Counted from the stretch's first letter, positions 25,442 through 33,236 are shown. The stretch is 33,236 nucleotides of DNA from Palsa-506 sp963836355 (GCA_963836355.1 CAWIJO010000013.1:1-33236); one strand, 5' to 3'. Translations and numbers: made by a program. The notes: generated from the sequence alone by a model not told the origin.

Positions 25442-26054
25442 TCGTCTCCTCCCAGAACATCGCCTGGTTGCCCGCGCGAACAAACCACAGATGAGCCGGC
25501 CCCTTCGCTCCCCTCCCATTACAGGAGCCTCAGCACTACTACGAGCCGGTCCGCCAGCGAGTTCCGCATCGGTACTCTGCGCCTCACGATTTCTGTCGCA
25601 AGGCACTCTCCCTCTCGCCGCCCGCCACCTGCCGTTCACAAACGACAGCAGCAGGCGCCAGTATCGGAACCCGCCTTCCCACGTTCCATGCAGAAGCCGC
25701 AGAACAGGCTCGCGCCACCTCTATGCCGGACACCGCCTGGCCAGTAAACGGGCCTCCCGCCAGACTTATCCCGGGATCGCATTGGTCACCCCGGTTCTGA
25801 TGTCAGTTTCTAAATAACGACATATCTTCAGTGGTTCACTTACGTTCGCCTTCCTGTCCCCCACCTGACGCCTCTCACGACGCCTTTTCCTCATCGCTCA
25901 GCACACCAGTCTTCAGCTAATGCACCATAAGGCGGTTTGACGCCGCTCCCCGCAGAGCGACGCCGAAGGGCCACAAATCCTTCATCTCCTGCACAGCAAC
26001 ACATCAAGCGAGTCGCCTGCCTACATACGACTCCTCTCCGCGCGCGTGGCGCAC
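25442..26054 (-). ncRNA. Group II intron C, ribozyme domains I-III
   Basis: 613 nt starting GTGCGCC at 26054, with no credible gene, ending in the RT ribosome site. Length agrees with introns A (635 nt) and B (about 590 nt). Confidence 0.75.
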
Positions 26055-26129
26055 CAACACCACGTACTTAAGGCGTGCCGGTTTCGATGAGCTTGTGACC
26101 TGGGATTTTGTGCTGGTTTGGAGGCGGGG

Positions 26130-26182
26130 AGGGGCTCCTGGTAGGCGTTGGGTGACTAGTCCGCGCCGTCTCAGGAGCCCCT
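26130..26182 (+). promoter_or_regulatory. Hairpin hiding the ribosome site of IS4-like element 2
   Basis: AGGGGCTCCTG (26130-26140) pairs perfectly with CAGGAGCCCCT (26172-26182), 11 pairs with a 31-nt loop. The GTG start follows one base later and its AGGAG is inside the 3' arm. The same design occurs in element 1. Confidence 0.7.
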
Positions 26183-26183
26183 T

Positions 26184-27884
26184 GTGTGTTCTTATCTGCC
26201 TGCCGTCGTTGATGCAAGCCGGATGGCGGAGTTCCCGGTTACCGGGGCTCCGGCGGGGACGGTCGCGGTGCGGGCTTCTGGCCTGCGGTTTCTCGGCGAG
26301 ACGGTCACGGTGGCGGGCAACGCGCCGTCAGCGGGTGAGCTGGCGGTGTTCTGCTGTCCGGTGGTGACGGCCCCGGCCGCGGTGCGCAGGGACGGGACGG
26401 TGCTGGCGGACGCGTGGCTCCCGGACCTGGTGCGGCTGGGTGAACTGGAGCGGCATCTCGGCGACGGGGTGATCGAGGCGGCCGTGGACGCGGCGGCCGC
26501 GGAGGGGCGGCTGAAGCCGCGGCAGCGGCGCCGCCTGATGTCGTATCCGCTGGTCATCCGGCTGATGCTCGCGATGACGCTGATGCCGGACGCGTCGTAT
26601 GGCGAGGCCCTGCGCAGGGTCGCGGGGCTGCTCGCGGACATCCCGTTCACCCGGGAATGGCACGTCCCGACGGGCAAGGTGATCACGGACTGGCGGCTGC
26701 CGGTTCCCCCGGACGTGATGGAAAACCTGTTCTGGCAGGCAGCCGGGCCGCTGATCAGCGATGACGAGCCGTCGGCGGTGCTGCTGGCCGGGATGATGGT
26801 GCTGGCCGCCGACGGGATGCTGGTGAGCCTGGCGGACACGCCGGCGAACCGGGCGTTCTTCGGCTGCACGGGCACCGCGGCCGAAGACGGCGAGGGCGCC
26901 GCCCCGTTCCCGCAGCTGAAGGTCGTCGCGCTGGCCGGCCGGGCCGGGCGCGCCATGCTCGGCGCGATCCTGGGACAGGCCAGGGCCGGGGAGCAGACCC
27001 TGCTGAAACGGCTGGTCCGCCGCCGCCCGGACCTGTTCGCCGGCCGCGTCACCTGCTTCGATCGCAACTTTCCCGGCCATGACCTGATCACCGCGATCCT
27101 GGATGCGGGCGGGCACGTCATCGCCCGCGTGAAGGAAGGCATCAGCCTGGACTTCGCCGACAGCGAGAACCGCGGCTGGCTGCCCGACGGATCCCGCATG
27201 ACCTGGCTGAACGCTCCCTCCGGGAGGAAAGATGACCGGCTTCCGGTCCGGGTGACCGAGCACAACGCGGTCATGCCCTCCGCTGACGGGAAAGAAGAAA
27301 TCTCCGGGACCTGCACCGTCATCACCACCCTCCTGGACCACCAGGCCGCGCCCGCGGACCAGGTCCGGGAAACGTATCTCACCCGGTGGAGCGCGTCGGA
27401 GACCACGTTCGGCGAGGACAAGACCACGATCACCGGCGCTGGCAACCGCACGTCCGGCCCGGTCCTGCGGTCCGGGTGCCCGCGGCTGGTCATCCAGGAG
27501 GCCTGGGCCTGGCTCACCGCCGCCCAGCTGACCCGCGCCAGCGCCGCCGCCGCGCTCCGCGGCGAGGCCGCGCAGGCCCGCGCCCTGCGCAGGAAAGACA
27601 CCGCCATGGTCACCGCCGACGAGGAATCCTTCACCGCCGTCCGCCATCACATGATCCGCTCGATGACAACATCCCAGGTCACGGCCACCTCGTCACTGGA
27701 CGCGCTCGCCGCAGCGGCCGATGCCGCCGCCCGCGCTGCCCTGCACATCCTCAACCTCCCCCGGCGGCAGCGGCACTCCAGGCGCGCGCAGAAGGCACGC
27801 CCGAAATTCCCGCACGCTACCGCCACCAAGACCACCGTCACCGGGAAACCCCAGGTCACCGAATTCGCACCCGGCTTCTACTAG
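26184..27884 (+). CDS. IS4-family transposase of element 2, intact
   Basis: 566 aa from GTG 26184 (a later ATG at 26223, MAEFPVTGAP, is possible). DDE/YREK-type catalytic motifs: D in LAADGMLVSLADTPANRAFFG, D in TCFDRNFPGHDL, and E in LTRWSASETTFGEDK. An N-terminal helical domain (RRRLMSYPLVIRLMLAMTLM) resembles that of element 1's transposase (AIRFTLLMTLMADADY). A basic C-terminal tail (RRQRHSRRAQKARPK) may bind DNA. No break in frame, so this copy could act on its own ends, and perhaps on element 1's similar ends. Confidence 0.92.
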   Translation: MCSYLPAVVDASRMAEFPVTGAPAGTVAVRASGLRFLGETVTVAGNAPSAGELAVFCCPVVTAPAAVRRDGTVLADAWLPDLVRLGELERHLGDGVIEAAVDAAAAEGRLKPRQRRRLMSYPLVIRLMLAMTLMPDASYGEALRRVAGLLADIPFTREWHVPTGKVITDWRLPVPPDVMENLFWQAAGPLISDDEPSAVLLAGMMVLAADGMLVSLADTPANRAFFGCTGTAAEDGEGAAPFPQLKVVALAGRAGRAMLGAILGQARAGEQTLLKRLVRRRPDLFAGRVTCFDRNFPGHDLITAILDAGGHVIARVKEGISLDFADSENRGWLPDGSRMTWLNAPSGRKDDRLPVRVTEHNAVMPSADGKEEISGTCTVITTLLDHQAAPADQVRETYLTRWSASETTFGEDKTTITGAGNRTSGPVLRSGCPRLVIQEAWAWLTAAQLTRASAAAALRGEAAQARALRRKDTAMVTADEESFTAVRHHMIRSMTTSQVTATSSLDALAAAADAAARAALHILNLPRRQRHSRRAQKARPKFPHATATKTTVTGKPQVTEFAPGFY

Positions 27885-28090
27885 CCCCGGCCAGGACCGG
27901 GAAGCCGCCAGGAAGGAGAAATGCCCCGCCTCGCGGGGCCGCGGACCGTGGAACCGCGCGCCATTCCCGCCGCGACACGCGGGTCCCGGGCATGTCCTCA
28001 CACCATCCGGAAACAGGCTTCCGTGCATACACGGAACACAAGCACCTCAACACCCCAGAAAACCTGAAACACCCAAAGTACGTGGTGTTG

Positions 28091-28101
28091 ACCCTACGAC
28101 C
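28091..28101. repeat. Target-site duplication of IS4-like element 2, adjacent copy
   Basis: ACCCTACGACC; identical to 11425-11435. Removing one copy joins TTLRP to PARPARTRP in the IS110 frame. Confidence 0.9.
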
Positions 28102-28165
28102 CCCGGCCCGACCCGCACGCACCCGTCCCGCACCAGCTCCGAAGAAAACCCGGAAAGGCTCTTGA
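28102..28165 (+). pseudogene. IS110-family transposase, last 21 codons
   Basis: Continues the frame from 11435: proline- and arginine-rich tail ending APKKTRKGS and TGA at 28163-28165. The stop overlaps a CTTGACAAC stretch familiar from the 3' ends of actinobacterial IS110-type genes. The longer open frame that covers this region from 27386 is an antiphase reading of the IS4-like element. Confidence 0.85.
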
Positions 28166-28620
28166 CAACAAAGAGGCATCGTTATGCGCGGATTGGTGCC
28201 CGATGAACACTGGCCGCTCACCCGAGCCGATTGATCGTTCTGTGTGGGCAGCGATCGGCAGTCTCGGGCATCAGGTCGCCGGCGGGGACCGAGCGAGCGC
28301 GTTGTGCCGGGACCCGGGTTCCCGACACCGATCTGCTGCCACCACCCGGCCGATCCCCGGCGAGCCGCGAACTCGGCACCGACTTCGGAATCGCGGGCCA
28401 GTGGTGGGCCGACCGGGTTGCGGTCGCATGGGAGGCGGTGGTCCGCTCCTCCTTCAGGAGCATCCGGACCGAAGCAGAGCGCCGCGCCAGGCCCGGTACT
28501 GCCCATTCCTGACGTCCGCTTTTGCAGCAAGTCGGGTGCGGGGCCGAACGTAGAAGTACGTGCTGTCACTGGCGGCGTGGACGCGTTCTCCCCGTCCACC
28601 TGATGAAGTAGCGTCGATGC
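28166..28620. other. IS110 right end and intergenic sequence, no gene
   Basis: The first tens of bases should be the right end of the IS110 element. Overlapping frames on both strands have no motif or good start. Nothing else seen. Confidence 0.45.
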
Positions 28621-29154
28621 GTGCTGGTTACTGCCGAGGGTGCCGTGCTGCTTCTGATCGACCTGCAGCAGCGGCTCGTGCCCGCTATCCATGACAACGA
28701 GGCTGTAGTTGCCCGGGCTGTGCGGCTCGCCGAGGCGTCGCGGCTTCTGGATGTGCCAGTACGCGCGACTGAGCAGAACCCGGCTGGCCTGGGCCCGACG
28801 GTAGCGCCACTCGCGGCTTACCCGCAGGCGGTGTTGCCCAAGACGATGTTCTCCGCGGTGGACGATCCGGGTTTCTCCGCGCTGCTGCCCGCCGGGGCCA
28901 GCGAGATTGTCGTCGCGGGGTGCGAGGCCCATGTCTGCGTGCTGCAGACCGTGCTTGGCCTGCTCGATTCCGGACATCGTGTGCTCTTGGCCGCCGACGC
29001 GATCGGCTCGCGTGATCCGGCTGACCGGGCGGCCGCGACCGCCCGCGCCAGGCAGCACGGTGCGGAGATCGTAACGTCGGAGATGGTGCTTTTCGAGTGG
29101 CTGCGTGACTCGCGCCATCCCAAGTTCCGCGAGGTGCAGAAGCTGCTCAAGTGA
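28621..29154 (+). CDS. Isochorismatase-family cysteine hydrolase
   Basis: 177 aa from GTG 28621. Members hydrolyse isochorismate, nicotinamide or other small amides and vinyl ethers; the substrate here is unknown, and the short form resembles YcaC-type hydrolases. The catalytic triad is visible: D14 (LLLIDLQQRL), K74 (VLPKTMFSAV) and C106 (AGCEAHVCVLQT). A cis-peptide type GCEAH precedes the cysteine as usual. The C terminus (ITS-like EIVTSEMVLFEWL) matches the family. Complete, probably cytoplasmic, with no operon partner and no clear ribosome site. Confidence 0.92.
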   Translation: MLVTAEGAVLLLIDLQQRLVPAIHDNEAVVARAVRLAEASRLLDVPVRATEQNPAGLGPTVAPLAAYPQAVLPKTMFSAVDDPGFSALLPAGASEIVVAGCEAHVCVLQTVLGLLDSGHRVLLAADAIGSRDPADRAAATARARQHGAEIVTSEMVLFEWLRDSRHPKFREVQKLLK

Positions 29155-29954
29155 GCTGCGCCGTCACCAGCATCGACCACAGCTTCAATGACTGCAGCTA
29201 CGCGGTACCACGTCGTCGCACTCATTTGGCTCGACCGATTGCACTCTCAACCGCCGCGCGCTGCGACTCACGAGCCGATTAGGCCAGACGAGGCTGCACG
29301 GCCCGATCCAGATGCGCGGAGTGCGGTAGAGAGCAGTACCGGCCCGCCCCTATCGAGGCGCTCCTTGCTCAGACCGCCTCACCCTCGAACCCCAACCCCG
29401 TAGAGAGGTACGAATGCTGGCCTTTCAGGCTCTGTAACGCAGGAGTGATCACCACCACGAGATGCCGATCTTCGTACTCAGCCGCAGCAAGTCCGCCTCG
29501 CCAGAAAGTCACCCCGCGAAGGCCAGGCCACGCTTCCCGCATCACCTTCGACGGCCACCGAGCGCGGGCAGAAACAACTATCAAGATCGAGCTGAACCTC
29601 AAATTGGCAGGGCGGCATCCAGAACGGGGAGATCGGCGCGCCAGCACATGCTCCAGGCGTCGACAGCTATCGCGCAAATATTCGGCAGGGAGACTGTGGA
29701 TAGTGCTTCCGGCCCTGCTTGCGCGGTTTTGCGGTGGTGCGGGCGTAGGGTCGGAGGCCTGGGTCCCGGCCTGACCTCCGATTCGGCTGACGCCGCTCGG
29801 GCTGTCCTGCGAGACGATCTGTCGGCCGGGTCCCAGGTTTCTGGCACCCACCGGCGCTGCCGGTCTGATCTGCCTGGCCTGGATCAGAGGCCGGGGTTCA
29901 CAGGTCCGACGGCCAGCGGGTGCGTGCCATCCCTCACCAGAGAAAGGGACGGCA
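29155..29954. other. Intergenic region and left non-coding end of the second IS110 element
   Basis: No certain gene. A minus-strand stretch near 29372-29560 (MREAWPGLRGVTFWRGGLA, EYEDRHLVVVITPALQ, HSYLSTGLGFEGEAV) looks like the end of a real but unrecognised protein; no start is evident, so it may be debris. The last 200 bases form the non-coding end of the IS110 element with at least one strong hairpin. Confidence 0.4.
29860..29894 (+). ncRNA. Hairpin in the 5' non-coding end of IS110 element 2, bridge-RNA candidate
   Basis: CCGG-TCTGATC pairs with GATCAGA-(GG)-CCGG across an 11-nt loop, 60 bases before the transposase start. IS110-group elements carry a bridge RNA in this position. Only the hairpin is seen; the RNA itself is inferred. 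Confidence 0.4.
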
Positions 29955-31008
29955 TTGACCATCGTAGAGACACGCGCTGAAACACGCGTCATCACAGGCG
30001 GGGTGGACACTCACGCCGACGTGCACGTCGCGGCCGCGCTTGATCCGGTTGGCGGGCTGCTCGGCGTCCGGGAGTTCCCTGCCACTACGGCCGGCTATGC
30101 CCGGCTGCTGGGCTGGCTGGGCGGGTTCGGGACCGTGTGCCTGGACCGGGATCGAGGGGACCGGCAGCTACGGCGCGGGCCTGGCTCGCCACGTCGCCGC
30201 GGCGGGCGTCCGCGTGGTGGAGGTGGACCGCTCGGACCGCCAGGACCGCCGCCGCCAGGGTAAGTCCGACCCGCTGGATGCTGTCAGCGCTGCCCGGGCC
30301 GCCCAGTCCGGCCGGGCCCGCGGCGCCCCCAGGGGCCGCGACGGCGCCGTGGAGGCGATCCGCGCGCTGATGGTTGCCAAGCGCAGCGCCGCAGGCGAAC
30401 GTACCCGGACCATCAACCAGGCCAGGGCCCTGATCCTGACCGGCCCCGATGACCTGCGGACGCGGTTCGCCAAGCACACCCCGGCGGCCCTGGTGGCCGG
30501 GATCACGCCGCTGCGGCCCCGGCCCGGCGACGTCGCCGGTTATGCGACCCGCGTCGCGCTGCGCGAGCTGGGACGGCGCGCCGTGTTCCTGGACGGCCAG
30601 CTCGAGCGCCTCGATGAGCTAATCGTCCCCCTGGTCACCGCCCGCGCTCCCGGCCTGCTCGCCCTCTACGGGATCGGCCCTAACACCGCAGCGCTGCTGC
30701 TCATCGCGGCGGGAGACCATCCCGGGCGGCTCCGCTCCGAGGCGGCCTGGGCACACCTGTGCGCGGCCGCCCCCATCCCGGCATCGTCGGGGAAAGTCAC
30801 CCGCCACCGGCTCAACCCCGGCGGCGACCGGCAGGCCAACCATGCCCTGTGGCGGATCGTGTTCACCCGCATGGGCTCCCACCCCGCCACCCGCGCCTAC
30901 GTCGAACGCCGCACCAAAGAAGGAAAGTCCAAGGCGGAGATCATCCGCTGCCTGAAGCGGTACGTCGCCCGGCAGGTCTACCCGCACCTGCGCCCTGACG
31001 CCGGCTGA
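29955..31008 (+). pseudogene. IS110-family transposase, element 2, one frameshift
   Basis: Start TTG 29955 after AGAAAGGGA. The N-terminal frame (GGVDTHADVHVAAALD, FPATTAGYARLLGWL) ends in nonsense after about 30136, and the second frame resumes with WTGIEGTGSYGAGLARHV and runs to 31008. Removing one base gives 351 codons. Catalytic acidic residues: D in GVDTHAD, E in GIEGTG, D in KSDPLDAVSA. Second domain: LYGIGPNTAALLLIAAGD and the candidate nucleophilic serine in PASSGKV, then QANHALWRIVFTRM. It is a different subtype from the element at 7504. The shift separates the first catalytic aspartate from the rest. Confidence 0.92.
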
Positions 31009-31018
31009 CGCCCATACC

Positions 31019-31092
31019 CCGGGGACGGCCTGACCCAATATTCGGCTGCCGCGAACTTGCTGGCCTGCGAACGATTCGCCGGCCGTCCCCGG
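31019..31092 (+). ncRNA. Structured region just 3' of IS110 element 2
   Basis: CCGGGGACGGCC (31019-31030) and GGCCGTCCCCGG (31081-31092) are perfect 12-bp inverted repeats enclosing 50 nt that hold further hairpins (for example GCGAA-CGA-TTCGC). It could be a bridge RNA on the downstream side, as in the IS1111 subgroup, or an element end or terminator. The structure is seen; the role is inferred. Confidence 0.4.
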
Positions 31093-31874
31093 CCTCATCT
31101 GACCTGCTGGGCGTGACCTCATAAGAGCTTTCCCCACCCGAGTGGACCTTCCCTGTCTTGTCCGCAATCCAGCAAGCTGCCCGTTCAACATCCTTTTTCA
31201 GAACCCAGAAATGAGATCAGGAAATGTCATATGACCCCATTGACAAACATAAGAGCATCGTTCGGCGTGCCCTGGATACGAACGACGATACTGAGTACCG
31301 ATCGTCGTGGCCTCCGGTCTGCCCTCAAGATTGCGAGTGAACATGCCAATCAGTGCATAAGCATGCGTGCCTGCAACGCCCTCAATTCATGCATGACCGG
31401 TCGTCTGCGCGGCGGCGCGAGATCGTGACCGCGCCAGATCCACGTGAACTGCGCTCCTCAGCTGAGGAGCGCCCTGGGTCCGCTGGCCTCGCCGAACTAC
31501 GGCTACGTACGCAACTCCCATCGACCCGGCGGCCGCGTTTTGCGGTCGGCGCCCGGTGCGGGGCATGCAAGCCCTTGAGACTACGTCGCCGAACGGCCGC
31601 CGGAAGAGCACAGCGCCGAGTGCAGCACATCACCGGCCGCTCGACGTGCACGCCTGGCCTCGGGCTGAGGGACGCATCAGCGATGCCGGCCGTTATCGGC
31701 GACGATCTTGCCCCCCGATTGCCAGCGGCTGCACGCCAGAGCCTGGCCAGCTGCCGCCAGATATGGCCTATGACCAGCAGGTATGAGCACGGCCGGAACC
31801 GCTGACCTTCTCCCTGCCCGGGAAACCCCGGAAAGAGGTCAGGGATACACACTCGAAAAACACCGCTGACCTGC
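31093..31874. other. No gene recognised
   Basis: Short low-confidence frames on both strands only. One minus-strand frame begins in the tRNA fragment and reads through the region, a known artefact beside tRNA genes. A diverged copy of the VQAYALIGI stretch from 5.4 kb lies near 31343-31370. If 31875-31918 is an integration junction, this region is the chromosomal DNA that once followed the tRNA gene. Confidence 0.4.
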
Positions 31875-31918
31875 GGAGCCCCCTTACGGAATCGAACCGT
31901 AGACCTTCTCCTTACCAT
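31875..31918 (-). repeat. 3' fragment of tRNA-Thr(GGT), att-like direct repeat, right copy
   Basis: Same 44-bp tRNA 3' portion as 4956-4999, one difference (T arm flank GGTCTACGG here, GGTTTACGG there), same orientation. The 5' half of the tRNA is absent. It lies 146 bp from an integrase start, the expected layout of an integrated element's attachment site. Confidence 0.87.
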
Positions 31919-32064
31919 GGACACAAATGGGTTTCATGACCAGGCACAACGAATCTGGAAAGTTCCGTCTAGCTGCGAGTTTGTGGCCAGGTGTCGCTGG
32001 TTGTGGCTGGGTGAGGCTGGCAGATGGCCCCCAAGATTGGCCCCCATCGGGGTAATCTGGGCCA

Positions 32065-33236
32065 ATGAGCAGTAGAAGAGGCTGGGGTGAGGACGGGGTC
32101 TTCTTCGAGCACACGGGTTTATGCCGGGACCCGGACCGGCACCGAAATTGCCCGGGCCGATGGCGCGGGGTGATCAGCCTCGGCTACGGCCCGGACGGCA
32201 AAACGGATCCGCCGCAAAGTCTCCGGCAAAACCCGCACCGTCGTCCAGGACCGGCTCAGGGCCCTGCATCGTGACCTGGACTCCGGGGTGAAGGCCAGCC
32301 CGAACTACACCGCTGCGCCGTGCTGCGCAGGACTGGCTGGCCGAGGGCCTGGAGGGCCGGTCGGCCAAGACGGTGAAGAAGAACGAGAACGTCCTGGCGC
32401 CGATCCTGACCGCCATCGGGTCCCGGAGACTGCGGGAGCTGACCGCTGATGACGTCCGGCAGGCCCTGACCGCGATGGCCGCCCGCTACTCCACCGCCGC
32501 GGTGGCGATGGGCCACAACGCCCTGACCCGCGCGATCCGCCACGCCGAAGGCCGCGACCTGGTCGGCCGCAACGTCGCCGCCCTGGTCGACACCCCCAAA
32601 GGGCAGGCGGGGCGGCCGAGCAAGAGCCTGACCCTGGACCAGGCCTCCGCGCTCCTGGCCGCCGCGCAGGGCACCCGGATGCACGCCTACATTGCCCTGT
32701 GCCTGGCCACCGGGATCCGCACCGAGGAAGCCCGCGCCCTGCGCTGGGAACACGTCAGCTTCGGCGACCCGGACACCGAACCTCCATCCCCTCCAGCCCG
32801 CGGTGTGGCGGTCCGTCCGGGCCCACGGCGACACCAAGACCGAGAAATCACGCCGCACCCTGGCCCTCCCCCACATGGCCACCAGTCGCCCTCCGGCTGC
32901 ACCAAGAACGCCAGAACCAGGATCGGGACAATGCCGGGGAGCGGTGGGATGACCAGGACCTGGTGTTCGCCACCCGGACCGGTGTACCCCTGGACGCCGC
33001 CAACGTCCGGCGCGAATTCCGGGCTGCCTGCACGGCTGCCGGCATCGGGCCGGGGTGGACCCCCGCGAACTGCGCCACTCCTTCGTGTCCCTGATGTCCA
33101 GCACAGGCGTGCCCGTCGAGGAAATCGCCCGCCTCGCCGGCCACACCAGCACCCGCACCACCGAAATCGTCTACCGCCGCGAACTACGCCCCATCCTCAC
33201 CACCGGCGCCGAAATCATGGACACCATCTTCAAACC
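32065..33236 (+). pseudogene. int: Tyrosine integrase of an integrative (AICE-type) element, several frameshifts, cut by window edge
   Basis: Pieces in different frames follow the order of actinobacterial integrases. N-terminal WGEDGVFFEHTGLCRDPDRH and CPGRWRGVISLGYGPDG come first, then IRRKVSGKTRTVVQDRL. The core-binding domain (LTADDVRQALTAMA) is followed by catalytic R in ATGIRTEEARALRWEHV and HGDTKTEKSRRTLALP, then ELRHSFVSLM, LAGHTSTRTTEIVYRREL near the right edge (H and nucleophilic Y). At least five single-base shifts are needed (near 32200, 32310, 32785, 32885, 33062), of both signs, so this is true decay rather than one read error. It starts 146 bp from the tRNA-Thr fragment and reads away from it. 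The element it belonged to extends to the right of the window. Confidence 0.88.

Larger units (their letters stand above)
11436..26054 (-). mobile_element. Group II intron C (outermost intron), split by intron B
   Basis: Minus-strand intron starting GTGCGCC (26054) and ending CTCGAC (11436). Order: 614 nt of ribozyme domains I-III, RT gene from 25441, interruption by intron B (24377-11709), RT tail to 11525, then domains V and VI. Net length without intron B is 1950 bp, normal for a bacterial group II intron with an RT that lacks HNH. Its 5' flank is the end of the IS4-like element and its 3' flank is that element's target duplication, so it sits precisely at the IS edge. It is antisense to the IS110 gene and cannot be spliced from that transcript. 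Confidence 0.88.
26055..28090 (+). mobile_element. IS4-like element 2, inserted in the IS110 gene
   Basis: 2036 bp with terminal inverted repeats CAACACCACGTACTT at 26055-26069 and 28076-28090. The target duplication ACCCTACGACC is at 28091-28101 and, displaced by intron C, at 11425-11435. One intact transposase gene. It preceded intron C, because its left target copy is beyond the intron. Confidence 0.92.
7504..28165 (+). mobile_element. IS110-family element, transposase gene scattered over 20.7 kb by nested insertions
   Basis: The transposase gene starts at 7504 and its stop codon is at 28163-28165. Coding pieces are 7504-8257, 11033-11435 and 28102-28165. Removing IS21 plus one target copy (2775 bp), group II intron C with its contents (14619 bp), and the IS4-like element plus one target copy (2047 bp) leaves 1221 bp. 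That is 407 codons with no internal stop, the normal length for the family. The exact fit shows this is one gene carrying a stack of insertions rather than chance adjacency. Element ends outside the gene are not determined. Confidence 0.9.

Noticed and set aside
27386..28165. 259-codon frame reaching the IS110 stop through the IS4-like element
   Set aside because: Only its last 21 codons are real IS110 sequence; the rest is an out-of-phase reading of the transposase gene and element end.
28203..28553. Small gene after the IS110 stop
   Set aside because: Several frames overlap on both strands with no motif or ribosome site.
31382..31924. Minus-strand 180-codon frame starting at the tRNA fragment (STVRFRKGAP...)
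   Set aside because: The N terminus is a translation of the tRNA 3' end; such frames are a common artefact beside tRNA genes.
1..33236. CRISPR array or toxin-antitoxin pair
   Set aside because: No regularly spaced repeats were found; the ribbon-helix-helix gene is paired with a recombinase, not a toxin.

Overview
This is a high-GC window. Its GC-rich codon use, IS110/IS21/IS4 transposases, mycothiol-type DinB/maleylpyruvate-isomerase remnant and AICE-like integrase all point to a filamentous or soil actinomycete (Actinomycetota). Genus cannot be fixed from the sequence. The host cargo is sparse and decaying. At 1-4.2 kb there are four consecutive broken genes: a maleylpyruvate-isomerase-like protein, a zinc-less quinone/alcohol oxidoreductase, an MmcQ/YjbR-like protein and a GH79-like glycosidase. 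The only intact metabolic genes are an amidohydrolase (5.6-6.9 kb) and an isochorismatase-family hydrolase (28.6-29.2 kb).

The centre (7.5-28.2 kb) is one interrupted gene. A single IS110-family transposase gene (starts 7504, stops 28165) has been hit again and again, so that nine mobile elements lie inside one another. The order is: IS110 is split by an IS21 element (8258-11027, 5-bp target duplication) and by an IS4-like element (26055-28090, 11-bp duplication). At the exact edge of that IS4-like element sits group II intron C (26054 down to 11436, minus strand). Intron C's reverse transcriptase (RT) gene is interrupted by group II intron B (24377 to 11709). Intron B is interrupted in its ribozyme part by group II intron A (23986 to 16983) and in its RT gene by a RIT element (recombinases in trio, 12584-16064). 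Intron A's RT gene is interrupted by a serine-recombinase element (20306-22559) and by a second IS4-like element (17182-19367, 10-bp duplication). Removing each element at the borders read here restores, in frame, a 406-aa IS110 transposase, a 415-aa RT (C) and a 612-aa RT-HNH protein (A). It also restores a 491-aa RT (B) once one missing base is allowed for.

Three things stand out. First, introns A, B and C form a three-deep, same-strand twintron. Second, two unrelated site-specific recombinase elements (RIT and serine recombinase) have entered the same conserved RT motif (PQGG-[IV]-[IL]SP) in two different introns, seven codon positions of DNA apart, which suggests that group II intron RT genes are a target for both. 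Third, the ends of the serine-recombinase element predict a long palindromic circular junction.

To the right are an IS110-family transposase with one frameshift (29955-31008) flanked by RNA-like hairpins, then a 44-bp 3' fragment of tRNA-Thr(GGT) at 31875 and a decayed tyrosine integrase (32065 to the window edge). A second copy of the tRNA fragment lies at 4956 in the same orientation, so the whole stack sits between two att-like direct repeats.
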